Part shown: in pieces, positions 50,619 through 59,503 of the stretch
How the letters are laid out: the number at the start of each line of letters is the position of its first letter
How positions within the stretch are numbered: the stretch's first letter is position 1
Origin: Rossellomorea sp036867415
GTDB taxonomy: Bacteria > Bacillota > Bacilli > Bacillales > Bacillaceae_B
NCBI RefSeq assembly: GCF_036867415.1
Contig: NZ_JBAJHU010000007.1
Coordinates: forward strand, 62,001-126,000
Reading direction: 5' to 3'
DNA length: 64,000 bases
Made by a program: the position numbers and the translations under genes
Notes under the pieces: generated by a model
Databases searched by the model: none
What the model was told of the DNA's origin: nothing
The model's input: only the letters and a program-made list of their open reading frames with translations

Positions 50619-51239
50619 TCATTCTACTTTATTCCCTTCTGCGGGGATAGGCTTTTCTTTAAGGAGTCTTGCGAAATGAATGAGGTTATAAGCCATGATT
50701 CTTGCATGCTGCTGTGTGAATTCATTTTCTTTCCCTTTTGCTTCAATATAGGAAGCACCAGGGCCTGCTTCCCCTACCCAATAAGTATCCGAGTTCGGAG
50801 GGATTGTAAATCCGATATGGGCGAGTCCGTAAAGAATGGATGCAGAAGCATGCTTAGCACCGTCTTCGTTACCTGTAACGATTGCTCCGCCAACTTTGTT
50901 GTAATAAAGATATTGACCTTTATTGTTTGTCAGGCTGCTTCCACCATACAGTCTCTCAATCGCAAGCGTAGCAATGCTGCTTTTTTCACCGAGCCAGAGT
51001 GGTGTCCCGACGATCACGATATCTGCCAGTTTTACTTTTTCAAAAATTTCCGGCCATTGATCGCCATCTCCGGCGTCCGGTGTTATACCGTAGGAAATCG
51101 AGTAATCTGCCAGCCTGATAACTTCGGATTCTATCCCTTCCTTTTTAAATATTTCAACTGCCTCATCCATTAAGGCTGCCGTATTCGACTGCTCTTCTCC
51201 GCTTTTTAACGAACAGTTTAATAATAATGCGTTAATCAT
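50619..51239 (-). CDS. Flavodoxin-family / NADPH-dependent FMN reductase-like protein
   Basis: This 206-residue flavoprotein has LLLNCSLKSGEEQSNTAAL at the start (FMN phosphate loop), DIVIVGTPLWLGEKSS and GAIVTGNEDGAKHA, the typical flavodoxin-like FMN contacts. It probably acts as a small FMN-dependent oxidoreductase, perhaps for quinone or azo compounds. An 8-bp inverted repeat lies 32 bp upstream of its start and could bind a redox regulator. Confidence 0.85.
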   Translation of the reverse strand: MINALLLNCSLKSGEEQSNTAALMDEAVEIFKKEGIESEVIRLADYSISYGITPDAGDGDQWPEIFEKVKLADIVIVGTPLWLGEKSSIATLAIERLYGGSSLTNNKGQYLYYNKVGGAIVTGNEDGAKHASASILYGLAHIGFTIPPNSDTYWVGEAGPGASYIEAKGKENEFTQQHARIMAYNLIHFARLLKEKPIPAEGNKVE

Positions 51240-51270
51240 CAGCTCATCCTTCCTAAATGCATTCTCCTAA

Positions 51271-51295
51271 ACTGATACCCTTTTAAAGTATCAGT
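51271..51295. promoter_or_regulatory. Operator-like inverted repeat upstream of the flavodoxin-type gene
   Basis: ACTGATAC and GTATCAGT flank a nine-base AT-rich spacer (CCTTTTAAA). The position fits a repressor site in the 5' region of the flavoprotein gene. The regulator is unknown. Confidence 0.45.
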
Positions 51296-51501
51296 AAACG
51301 GTGAGGTTAGTTGAAACCATTCTCATCTGAGGAAACACGGGAATGGTTTGCTGAATTAACGGAGTGAATCCCATTAAAGTCCTTCCGCCGATACGTTCAC
51401 GCCTTAAACCTCACTGGGATGGGCTTTAAATTTGGACACAGAGATAATAATTTGAGATAGTAAAATAAAGATTAAAGTACTATTTTAAAGGGGATCCCCA
51501 T

Positions 51502-52591
51502 ATGTTAACTGTTCTTTTCGCCTTATGTGTAATCGTCCTTTCAGTTTATTTACTGATAAAGTTCAATCCTGCTTTTGGCCAAAAGCCAGTCAGGGAAAGG
51601 GTGCAGAGTTCTCGAAACTATTCAAACGGATCATTCAAGAACCAAATTCCCACCTCCACGAGCACGGATTTGACGACTTCCATTACGATGATCAGGGATA
51701 TGCTGAAGAGAAATTCAGATCGAAAGCCTGAACGTTCACTACCGGTAACCAGATTTCCTTCTCTCCATCATCACCACCAGCAAACGAATATCACCTGGTT
51801 CGGTCATTCTGCCTGCATGATCGAAATCGACGGAAAACATCTCTTCTTCGACCCGATGTTGGGAGATGCCCCTTCACCTTTCCCGCTGATCGGCGGTAAA
51901 AGGTTCAGTAAAGAACTGCCTGTATCAATGGAAGAGCTTCCGAGAATAGATGCGGTTGTTCTTTCCCATGACCATTATGACCATCTTGATTACAAAACGA
52001 TTCTAAAACTTCGCAAAAGAGTAAATCAGTTCTTTGTTCCGATTGGAGTAGGGAGTCACCTGGAACGATGGGGCATACTTCCTGACAAGATCGTAGAACT
52101 TGACTGGTGGGAAGAGATAGACTGCCAGGGTCTTACTCTTGCTTCTGCACCTGCGAGGCATTTTTCAGGAAGAAACATACATGACCGGAACAGTACTCTG
52201 TGGTGCTCCTGGGTCATCAAAGGACAGGATTCGAAAATCTTTTTCAGCGGGGACAGCGGTTACGGCCCACAAATTCAAGGACATTGGCGAACGATACGGA
52301 CCGTTCGACCTTACCTTGATGGAATGCGGGCAGTATGATCCGCGATGGGCTCCCATTCACATGCTTCCTGAAGAAACTGTTCAAGCTCATATTGATGTTA
52401 AAGGTGATTTATTACTTCCCATTCACTGGGGAGCCTTTACGCTGTCCTTTCATGAATGGACAGATCCGATTAAGCGTGTGACGAAAGCTGGAGAAGATAA
52501 TGGTATCAAGGTTCTCACTCCCACAATCGGCGAGACGTTTTTATTGCATGAAGGTCCCTATCCTTCTTCTAGATGGTGGGAAGGATTGTAG
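51502..52591 (+). pseudogene. MBL-fold metallo-hydrolase (NAPE-PLD-like), frameshifted
   Basis: The frame starting at 51502 encodes a membrane anchor (LFALCVIVLSVYLLIKF), then ITWFGHSACMIEIDGKHLFF, the metal motif LSHDHYDHLDY and SAPARHFSGRN, up to FSGDSGYGP. After CCA at 52267-52269, four bases (CAAA) replace three, and the reading shifts. The correct continuation FKDIGERYGPFDLTLME... to PIHWGAFTLSFHEW lies in the next frame and ends at 52591. A single inserted base (52270-52273) thus splits a complete gene. It may be a real inactivation or a sequencing error. Confidence 0.85.
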
Positions 52592-52613
52592 CAGCCAACG
52601 GGTGAATAAATCG

Positions 52614-52649
52614 AAAAAGACCCTTATCGATTTAATTAAGGGTCTTTTT
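52614..52649. terminator. Bidirectional terminator after the metallo-hydrolase gene
   Basis: AAAAAGACCCTTA and TAAGGGTCTTTTT form a perfect 13-bp stem around a ten-base loop, with terminal T-runs in both directions. It serves the plus-strand hydrolase and the converging MFS gene. Confidence 0.92.
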
Positions 52650-52671
52650 GACGATACGTCGTTGTGGTTAT

Positions 52672-53889
52672 TTAACGGGACAAGGAACCTGTCCCTTTGT
52701 TCCGCTTGGTGAGCGTGAAGAAGGCGGCAGCACCAAGCAGCGCTGTGGAGAATAGGACAGCACCCATCGGAACGGCGGTGGTTTCGTCGATGCCGACAAG
52801 TGGTGCTACGAGTGAACCTACAACGAGGGGAAGCATGCCCAGCATGGCGCTGGCGCTGCCGGCACGGTGCCCCTGCTTTTCCATTGCGAGTGTAAATGTG
52901 CTGGTCAGGATCATCCCCATCGATGTCATGTAAATGAAGATCGGGATGACGAGTGTCGCGAGCGGACCTTGGATGATGGTTGCAATGAGCAGGACTGAGG
53001 TGGCACTCACTGCTGTTATAACGGCGATCCGAAGCAGATTTCTTTCCGGTATGATGTCGCTGAAACGGCCGATCATGAAGCTGCCCGATATGATCGCCAG
53101 CCCGTTGATGCCGAATAAGAAACTGAACGCCTGCGGCGATACATCGTAAATCCCCTGGTACACAAACGGAGTGCCTGCTACATAAGCAAAGCTCCCTCCA
53201 TGAATAAGTCCGATAGTCAGGACATAGCCGACAAACGAACGATCCGTCATCAGACTTCCCATCGTTCTGAGCGAGGCGCCGATTGAACTTGGAATCCTCT
53301 TTTCAGGGGGAAGTGTTTCCTTCAACTTCACAGCAATCGTAAGCACTATCACAAAACCTACTAATCCAAGAAAATAGAAAATCGTATGCCACGAAGCGAA
53401 AGGCATCAGAAGGATAACCCCGCCAGTAATCGGAGCAACCATTGGCGCAGTTGCATTGATCACCATTAACAAGGCGAAGAATTTCGTCAGCTCCCTCCCG
53501 CTGAATACGTCACGTACTACTGCACGTGAAAGGACGATCCCCGCTGAAGCAGTGAACCCCTGGATAAAACGCGCTGCAATCAGCACGGAGATATTCGGTG
53601 CAAGCGCACATAGAATGGAAGATACGCCAAATAGAAAAATAGAGATTAACAGTGGCTTCCTTCTCCCTTGAGCATCACTGATCGGTCCGATTACCACCTG
53701 GCCGGCAGCAAGCCCGATCAAGCATGCCGTCAAACTAAGCTGCACCATTGAGGCACTGGCATTCAAATCGGACGCTATACCCGGGAAACTCGGCAGATAC
53801 ATATCAATGTTAAGGGGACCGAGGATTCCGAGCATTCCCAGAAGAAACGCGAATCCGACCCGTTCTTTACCGGTTGGTTGATGGTTCAT
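52672..53889 (-). CDS. MFS multidrug exporter, Bcr/CflA type
   Basis: The product of about 405 residues has 12 membrane segments. It starts with ILGPLNIDMYLPSFPGIASD, the Bcr/CflA signature, and has GPISDAQGRRKPLL (MFS motif A, near residue 75) and RFIQGFTASAGIVLSRAVVRD with motif C following. It probably exports drugs such as bicyclomycin or chloramphenicol by proton antiport. ATG 53889 with AAAGGTG nine bases upstream is preferred; a GTG four codons earlier is possible. The last nine residues are encoded by a palindromic GGGACA repeat. Confidence 0.9.
   Translation of the reverse strand: MNHQPTGKERVGFAFLLGMLGILGPLNIDMYLPSFPGIASDLNASASMVQLSLTACLIGLAAGQVVIGPISDAQGRRKPLLISIFLFGVSSILCALAPNISVLIAARFIQGFTASAGIVLSRAVVRDVFSGRELTKFFALLMVINATAPMVAPITGGVILLMPFASWHTIFYFLGLVGFVIVLTIAVKLKETLPPEKRIPSSIGASLRTMGSLMTDRSFVGYVLTIGLIHGGSFAYVAGTPFVYQGIYDVSPQAFSFLFGINGLAIISGSFMIGRFSDIIPERNLLRIAVITAVSATSVLLIATIIQGPLATLVIPIFIYMTSMGMILTSTFTLAMEKQGHRAGSASAMLGMLPLVVGSLVAPLVGIDETTAVPMGAVLFSTALLGAAAFFTLTKRNKGTGSLSR
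52677..52695. repeat. GGGACA-N7-TGTCCC palindrome at the MFS 3' end
   Basis: A 6-bp inverted repeat with a seven-base spacer lies within the last codons of the MFS gene. A similar motif (CCGTCCCGGAACAGACAGG on the minus strand) lies at about 48546-48564. Both look like remnants of a short dispersed hairpin repeat. Confidence 0.5.
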
Positions 53890-53941
53890 TTGAGTAAACA
53901 CCTTTCTGAAGATGAAGTTGCGTCGTAATAAATCTTTGTTG

Positions 53942-53970
53942 ATTCTAGCAGAGGAAAGAGGTGTTTACAA
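53942..53970 (-). promoter_or_regulatory. Sigma-A promoter of the MFS gene
   Basis: TTGTAA and TAGAAT on the minus strand with a 17-base spacer, about 50 bases upstream of the ATG. Confidence 0.7.
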
Positions 53971-54021
53971 TTGTTTTGTCTTGGATTTATTAGTTGATGG
54001 CCCGTCCAGTTTTATAAAATG

Positions 54022-54053
54022 GACAAAATGCAGGGACAAAGCGCCCCTGCATT
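54022..54053 (-). terminator. Terminator of helD
   Basis: AATGCAGGG and CCCTGCATT flank a nine-base loop, followed by TTGTCC on the minus strand, immediately after the helD stop. Confidence 0.75.
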
Positions 54054-54054
54054 G

Positions 54055-56373
54055 TCAAATTTCTATGTTTTCTATAAAAGGAGTTGGTTTTCCTACACTG
54101 AATAAGTGGAGTTCATGCATCGCCCTTGTACAAGCGGTGTAAAAAAGGCGGCGCAGGCTTTCATCCCCATACTTATGCGAAGATGCATCATAGATGATGA
54201 CGGCATCGAACTCGATCCCTTTTGCCAAATAGGACGGGATGACAACCACACCCTGTTCGTATTCCAAAGAGCCGATTTTCATGAGCTTGAGATTTCCCAT
54301 ATCACTTAATTCTGCAAATGCAGATTCGCTTTCAGCAGCTGTTTTGCATATGATTGCAATGGAACCATAAGAACGTTTCCGCAGTTCATCAATTTTAGAT
54401 ATTATCCTGTGATGTAGTTCACGATGGTCCTCTACCTCCGTCAGCTCCGGCTTTTGTCCTTCCCTTTCAAAAGCTGTTATCTTGTGCCCATCCGGTACAA
54501 GGTTTTTCGTGAATTCAATGATCGGCCTGGTTGACCTGTAGCTTTGTGTCAGCATGATCGCATCGGTGTCGGAAGGGCCGTACAAGTCTGTCAATATGCT
54601 GAAGTTCCCTTGTTCACTGGCATGGGCAAAGATGGCCTGGTTGAAATCTCCGAGCACCGTCATTTTCGCTGCCGGAAACAACCTCTTCAGGAATTCAAAT
54701 TGAAAAGGGGAATAATCCTGTGCTTCGTCTATTAACACATGCCTGATCGACGTATTCGTCTGAAAGCCGAGAATCAGTTCCTTTAATAGCAGGAATGGAG
54801 TCGCATCTTCATAATTCAACTTCCCTTCAGAAAGCATTCGAACAGTCAAACGGCAAATCTGCTCCCATTCTTCAGGTGGTGCGCCTGCCATCAAGGAGTG
54901 GATAGCAGTTGGTTCGTCAAAAATTTGAAGGTAGATCCCTTTTATATCTACATGAAGCAGTCTATCTATCTTTTTTCGAAGCCTTTTAAACCTCTTGCGG
55001 ACAATCAAGCGTGAAAACGCAGCGTACTCTGCTTCATAATTATCAAACAAACCTTCATTAGTTGATTTATTCTTTTGTAAGTGTTTATACACTTTTTCAT
55101 ATTCTTCTTTGCTCAACAGCTCGATTTTTTCCTCAACCCACGGTTTGGTCCTTTCCCGCTTCTCTGCTTCATCAATATGTTTATTCAGCCATTCGTTCAG
55201 CATCTCTATTCTATTGTGAAATTTGAGACCTGTATCATGAGTATAAAATTGTTCTGTAATTTGTTCCGCAGTGACAATCGATTCACCTCTGAATTTGATC
55301 CCCTTGAACTTCATTCCGAATGATTCAAGTGACTTCCGGTACGCTTTGATCGCTTCAAAGAATCTGGTCGATGCCTTGAACCGGATGCTCTCGGCCTTCG
55401 CCCTATATAAAGGGGAATCCATTTCTTTCAACATATATTCCAGCTGGTCATATGGGCCCTCGAGTTGGAATTCTGTGCTTAATCGATGATTCAAATACTC
55501 CTGGAAAGTCACTTGTTCCATGTTTTCCTCACCGAGTTCAGGCAGTACATTGGACACATAGCTGTTGAACATGGCATTGGGTGAGAATAGTATGACCTGA
55601 TCTGCATTCAGAGTGCCTCGATACTTATAAAGCAGATACGCTATGCGCTGCAGTGCGGCAGATGTCTTTCCACTCCCCGCTGCACCCTGGACGATGAGCA
55701 GCCGCCCCTTATCGTGTCTGATAATATGATTTTGCTTGCGTTGAATGGTTGCAACGATGCTGTGCATATAATTGTCAGTTCTCTTCCCCAGTACTTGCTG
55801 CAGAATTTCGTCCCCGATCGTCAGGCTGGTATCAAACATGGCATCAATACTTCCATCCTTGATGATATATTGCCATTTTTTCTCCAAATTCCCTTTAACT
55901 GTGCCCCCCGGAGTTTCATATTCAGCGGGGCCCGGGGAATAATCATAGTACACACTTGAAATAGGTGCCCGCCAGTCATAAATTAGAAAGTCTTCACCAG
56001 ATTCGTCCGTTATTGTGGCAATGCCGATATACACCTGTTCCGCTGACGATTCACCGTCTTCCAGAAAATCAATGCGCCCAAAATATGGTTTTTCTTTCAT
56101 GCGCCGGAGAGAGGAAAGTTTTTTCACAGCCTGACTGTGCGTGCTATGACTTACAGTCAATACCTGTGCTTGCTGCCTTAAACTGAGTACCGTCTCCAGA
56201 AAGTCATCGAAAGTGTCAGTATTCACTTTGACCTCATCCCAGAAATTTTTGCGGATTTCCCTCACTTCATCTTTCCTACGTCCGGTTTCTTTGGTCAGAC
56301 TTCCAATTTGATCATTGATTGTTTCTAATACTTGATTCACACGTTCTTGTTCTTGCACAATTTCAGCTTTCAT
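54055..56373 (-). CDS. helD: RNA polymerase recycling motor HelD (UvrD-like)
   Basis: This 772-residue superfamily-1 ATPase has a coiled-coil N-terminus (residues 1-80), then YDWRAPISSVYYDY, Walker A QGAAGSGKTSAALQRIAYL near residue 235, DEAQDYSPFQ (Walker B), LGDFNQAI, SYRSTRPI and the late AKGIEFDAVI and FYTACTRAMHEL motifs. Length and features match B. subtilis HelD, which removes stalled RNA polymerase from DNA. AAAAGGAG precedes the ATG. A divergent promoter lies just upstream on the other strand. Confidence 0.93.
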   Translation of the reverse strand: MKAEIVQEQERVNQVLETINDQIGSLTKETGRRKDEVREIRKNFWDEVKVNTDTFDDFLETVLSLRQQAQVLTVSHSTHSQAVKKLSSLRRMKEKPYFGRIDFLEDGESSAEQVYIGIATITDESGEDFLIYDWRAPISSVYYDYSPGPAEYETPGGTVKGNLEKKWQYIIKDGSIDAMFDTSLTIGDEILQQVLGKRTDNYMHSIVATIQRKQNHIIRHDKGRLLIVQGAAGSGKTSAALQRIAYLLYKYRGTLNADQVILFSPNAMFNSYVSNVLPELGEENMEQVTFQEYLNHRLSTEFQLEGPYDQLEYMLKEMDSPLYRAKAESIRFKASTRFFEAIKAYRKSLESFGMKFKGIKFRGESIVTAEQITEQFYTHDTGLKFHNRIEMLNEWLNKHIDEAEKRERTKPWVEEKIELLSKEEYEKVYKHLQKNKSTNEGLFDNYEAEYAAFSRLIVRKRFKRLRKKIDRLLHVDIKGIYLQIFDEPTAIHSLMAGAPPEEWEQICRLTVRMLSEGKLNYEDATPFLLLKELILGFQTNTSIRHVLIDEAQDYSPFQFEFLKRLFPAAKMTVLGDFNQAIFAHASEQGNFSILTDLYGPSDTDAIMLTQSYRSTRPIIEFTKNLVPDGHKITAFEREGQKPELTEVEDHRELHHRIISKIDELRKRSYGSIAIICKTAAESESAFAELSDMGNLKLMKIGSLEYEQGVVVIPSYLAKGIEFDAVIIYDASSHKYGDESLRRLFYTACTRAMHELHLFSVGKPTPFIENIEI

Positions 56374-56403
56374 TCAAGCACTCCTTTTCAAAAAAATTGG
56401 GGG

Positions 56404-56433
56404 TTGACTCATTAAATGGTTTTGATATATAAT
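56404..56433 (+). promoter_or_regulatory. Plus-strand sigma-A promoter diverging from helD
   Basis: TTGACT, an 18-base spacer and a perfect TATAAT, preceded by TGATA. No convincing protein gene follows on the plus strand. Confidence 0.7.
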
Positions 56434-56439
56434 TAATAT

Positions 56440-56566
56440 TGAGGGAATATGTTTTATTTTCCCATTTTATGTGTTTCTGTTCTAATTTATCACACTTCCA
56501 ACTCTATATCAATAGAATTTTTACGACTTCCAGAAGATTGAACTTCAATATTCCGGAAGTTTTTTA
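56440..56566 (+). ncRNA. Candidate small RNA between helD and the ABC operon
   Basis: The promoter at 56404-56433 should start a transcript near 56440 that ends at a strong intrinsic terminator at 56565, about 127 bases long. The only frame inside (from ATG 56449) would encode about 30 hydrophobic residues and lacks a well-spaced ribosome binding site. A regulatory RNA or the leader of an undetected peptide are both possible. Confidence 0.5.
56526..56566 (+). terminator. Highly symmetrical terminator of the candidate small RNA
   Basis: ACTTCC, GAA and ATTG pair in order with CAAT, TTC and GGAAGT, with small internal mismatches, and are followed by TTTTTT. Confidence 0.85.
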
Positions 56567-56663
56567 TATCCGACCAGGACAAATGCTTCCAACATGCATT
56601 CTCCACCGCGCATCCTTTCTGTTCTATCGTCAATTAATGCATTGACAAACATAAGGTGAAATA

Positions 56664-56718
56664 AATAAAAACACAGACTTCCCCTCCTGGCGAAGAAGGG
56701 TTTTCCTGTGTTTTTATT
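56664..56718. terminator. Bidirectional terminator of the ABC exporter operon
   Basis: AATAAAAACACAG and its exact complement CTGTGTTTTTATT form a 13-bp stem. It can end the minus-strand ABC transcript and also serves as a second stop for plus-strand transcripts. The 56719-56846 stretch shows nothing further. Confidence 0.85.
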
Positions 56719-56846
56719 ACTTTTAAATGTTGATCTTGACTTCTATGTTACTTTTTATATTGGCCGATGGGCATGTCATCATATCTTCTCATAGCCCAAT
56801 GCAAATCTGATTTCCTTCAAACCCAACACTGCTTTACCACACTACA

Positions 56847-57641
56847 CTACATCTTCAGATCACGCTTTCTGTAATACCAAAAAGTAGTCACTGCCAAAAC
56901 GAAGATCATCACGGAGGATAATGCTACAAAAAAGGGTTCGAGACCATCATCGAGCAAATTTTTTGCTTCAAAATATTTAAATGGAGTGAAGTATTTTAAC
57001 GCTTCTATTTTTTCGCTCAAGTCGATGGCAAATGATAGTATGAATGTAACTAACAGAATACTGGTTGCCCAGACGGATGCTTTACCAGGACGCTTGGTGA
57101 CTGCTGCAACTGCTGTGCCGATCACAAGGAATAATACCTGCAGGATGAACATACCCGCCATGAGTCTGCCGATACCGCCTGTGATGCTCTCTCCTTCGGC
57201 AAAATGTCCCACGATCACAAGGGAGACTCCAAAGGTGACAAAGGTCAGTATCAATGAATTCGTCAATGCGGCCATTATTTTCACTGCCACCACCTTCCTG
57301 CGGGTCACCGGCTTAACAAATAAGAATTCAACTGTCTTATCCCGTTCTTCTTTTGATAGAATCGATGCCCCGAGCACGGCCGCATGGATCGTCGCAATAA
57401 GGATGATGTACAGGAACAACAACCCGTAGTATCCAACGGCAGTAGACATATCCAGACCACCACCGCCCATAAACGATTGCATCGCTTTCGGCATACTTTT
57501 CATCAGGTCATTTATTGACTGTCCAGATGAAGTGAAAGCTCCGTATTCGCTCATGCCTGCACCGATCAGCGCAACCATCCCGATGCACCAAAAAATTAAT
57601 GATTTACGATGTGCCTTCAATTCTCTCCAATAGATATTCAC
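56847..57641 (-). CDS. ABC-2 type exporter permease
   Basis: The 264-residue membrane protein has six hydrophobic segments: one near residue 15-35, a large loop with MPKAMQSFMGGGGLDMSTAV, then five more. ILSKEERDKTVEFLFVKPVT is the typical cytosolic coupling helix of ABC-2 permeases. It begins with GTG, with GGAGGGGG upstream. It pairs with the upstream permease as a heterodimer and with the ATPase. The substrate is unknown; the TetR control suggests a drug or membrane-active compound. Confidence 0.87.
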   Translation of the reverse strand: MNIYWRELKAHRKSLIFWCIGMVALIGAGMSEYGAFTSSGQSINDLMKSMPKAMQSFMGGGGLDMSTAVGYYGLLFLYIILIATIHAAVLGASILSKEERDKTVEFLFVKPVTRRKVVAVKIMAALTNSLILTFVTFGVSLVIVGHFAEGESITGGIGRLMAGMFILQVLFLVIGTAVAAVTKRPGKASVWATSILLVTFILSFAIDLSEKIEALKYFTPFKYFEAKNLLDDGLEPFFVALSSVMIFVLAVTTFWYYRKRDLKM

Positions 57642-57656
57642 GGCTGCCCCCTCCTT

Positions 57657-58448
57657 TTATACCGTGTGAATGTCTTTTTTCTTATAGACAATGAAGCTCA
57701 CAATGAATGCCAGAACAATAATGATGAATCCAACAACCAGGAATGGCCATTCATATGTCTCTTTCTTCATCACATACGCATAATCCACATATTTGAACGG
57801 CGAGAAATAGCGCCCTGATTCCTCGAGGCCCGCCACCATGCCTAGTACGAAGAATCCGAATACCACGCCAAGCGAGACGCTGATGACAGATTTTATTTTC
57901 GGAAAAAGAACCGCAAGCATTGTACCCAATGCAAACATGATTAAACTGATAATCAAAAGGCTCAGAGAGATTAATAGAAATGCAGTCAAACTGAATTCCC
58001 CGGACGCTACCGCCTTTGCAATAAGAACAGCCGCCCCCAGGTACACAATGTTAGTAAACAGAATACATGTTAATGCAGCAAGTAATTTGGAAGCGAGTAC
58101 ATTCGTACGTGTTACCGGTTTTGTCAAAAGGAAATCCGCCGTCTTCTCCCGGACTTCTTTCGAGGAAATGGAAATCCCGAGCGTCATCGCCTGGATGGCC
58201 CCGCATAGAGCAATGTACATAAACGTATAGGAATAGTAACCATTGACAGAGCCGATGGTTTCCACCTGTAACCCCAGTGCTTTCCTCACACCTTCCGGAA
58301 AACCTTCCAGTGCCTTTTTGAACTCATCAATTTCTTTTGCAATAGGGGGGAACATTGACATGAATAGCAGTGCGAGCCCTGTGAGGGCAAGTGTCCACAT
58401 GAGTGTGTTTTTACGATAAGCTCTCAGTTCAAACAAGTACATATTCAT
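57657..58448 (-). CDS. ABC-2 type exporter permease
   Basis: The 263-residue protein has six hydrophobic segments and the coupling helix SISSKEVREKTADFLLTKPV, parallel to its partner gene downstream. The likely start is ATG 58448 (MNMYLFEL); a second ATG is two codons later. Its AAGGAGG lies in the last codons of the ATPase gene. CCTCC just before the ATG could pair with GGAGG, so the ribosome binding site may be partly masked and dependent on upstream translation. Confidence 0.86.
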   Translation of the reverse strand: MNMYLFELRAYRKNTLMWTLALTGLALLFMSMFPPIAKEIDEFKKALEGFPEGVRKALGLQVETIGSVNGYYSYTFMYIALCGAIQAMTLGISISSKEVREKTADFLLTKPVTRTNVLASKLLAALTCILFTNIVYLGAAVLIAKAVASGEFSLTAFLLISLSLLIISLIMFALGTMLAVLFPKIKSVISVSLGVVFGFFVLGMVAGLEESGRYFSPFKYVDYAYVMKKETYEWPFLVVGFIIIVLAFIVSFIVYKKKDIHTV

Positions 58449-58455
58449 GGAGGAA

Positions 58456-59340
58456 TCACACCTCCTTTTCGTAATAATGCATAAATATTTCTTCAAGATC
58501 CGGTTCTTCAATCCACAGGTTGGCAATGTCGATCTCAGCGATTTTTTTCATGATTTCATTAATGTCGCCCCTGAATAGGAAGCTGATGTGGTGTTCGTGA
58601 ACCTCCAGATTATTCACTCCTGTCAAGTCAAAATATCCGGCGCTGATATCGCTTTTCACTTCCAATTTGAATTTCTTGTGATTGTTTTCCTTGAGTATAC
58701 TGATTTTCTCAACCTGGACGATCTCACCTTCCTTGATGATCGCAACCCGGTCACACATACGCTGCACCTCGCTCAGGATATGCGAGGAAAAGAGGACTGT
58801 CGCTCCTTTCCGGTTCTCTTCCTTCAATAGATCAAAAAAAGTCTGCTGCATGAGCGGGTCAAGTCCGGAAGTCGGCTCATCGAGGATGATCAGCTTTGGT
58901 TCATGAACGAGACCCTGGATGATGCCGACCTTTTTTTTGTTTCCAAGTGAAAGATCATCGATTTTCTTCGTCAGGTCTAAATCCAGTTTCTCCGCAAGTT
59001 CCCTGATTCTTCCACTGCAATCTTTTTTATAAAAGCTTGCAGAGTACTTCAGTAAATCCATGACCTTCATGTTGTCATAGTAGAACACCTCGGATGGAAG
59101 ATACCCCACATCTTTTGCAATATCAGGAGCAAACTCGACACAGTCCTTCCCAAAGATTTTCGCGCTGCCTCCTGTCGGGTGGATCAAGGAAAGAAGTGTA
59201 CGAATCGTCGTTGATTTCCCTGCTCCATTCGGTCCGATGAAGCCGAAAATTTCCCCTTCTTCCACGTTGAAGCTGATATTGTTAATGCCCCTTGATGAGC
59301 CATATGTTTTTGTCAGTCCGTCTATTTCGATTACATTCAT
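58456..59340 (-). CDS. ABC exporter ATP-binding protein
   Basis: This ATPase of about 294 residues has Walker A GPNGAGKSTT near residue 40, the signature LSLGNKKK (a variant of LSGGQ), Walker B LIILDEPTSGLDP and H-loop FSSHIL. A C-terminal domain of about 80 residues follows, as in drug and antimicrobial-peptide exporters. ATG 59340 has GGGAGG nine bases upstream. Seven bases separate it from the first permease, so the three genes form one transporter. Confidence 0.92.
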   Translation of the reverse strand: MNVIEIDGLTKTYGSSRGINNISFNVEEGEIFGFIGPNGAGKSTTIRTLLSLIHPTGGSAKIFGKDCVEFAPDIAKDVGYLPSEVFYYDNMKVMDLLKYSASFYKKDCSGRIRELAEKLDLDLTKKIDDLSLGNKKKVGIIQGLVHEPKLIILDEPTSGLDPLMQQTFFDLLKEENRKGATVLFSSHILSEVQRMCDRVAIIKEGEIVQVEKISILKENNHKKFKLEVKSDISAGYFDLTGVNNLEVHEHHISFLFRGDINEIMKKIAEIDIANLWIEEPDLEEIFMHYYEKEV

Positions 59341-59503
59341 CAACTGCCGCCTCCCTTTTTCAGGTCTATCTTGCCTATATAAATGATTATCATGAACTCT
59401 ACTGGTGCAGAATTTCAGGTCTGAGCTTTTTTCGCATCAAGTCGAACGAGCTGCCGACGGACAGTCGGATAACCTAATTTTTGTTGCTTACCACAATAGA
59501 ACC

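Noticed and set aside
51361..51435. Possible hairpin ATCCCA...TGGGAT and CATTAAAG...CTTTAAAT before the metallo-hydrolase gene
   Set aside because: Pairings are short, mutually exclusive and not followed by a T-run; no confident element can be called.
56439..56645. 68-codon plus-strand frame after the helD-divergent promoter
   Set aside because: It runs through a strong terminator, starts without a proper ribosome binding site and has no protein-like composition. A non-coding transcript is more plausible.
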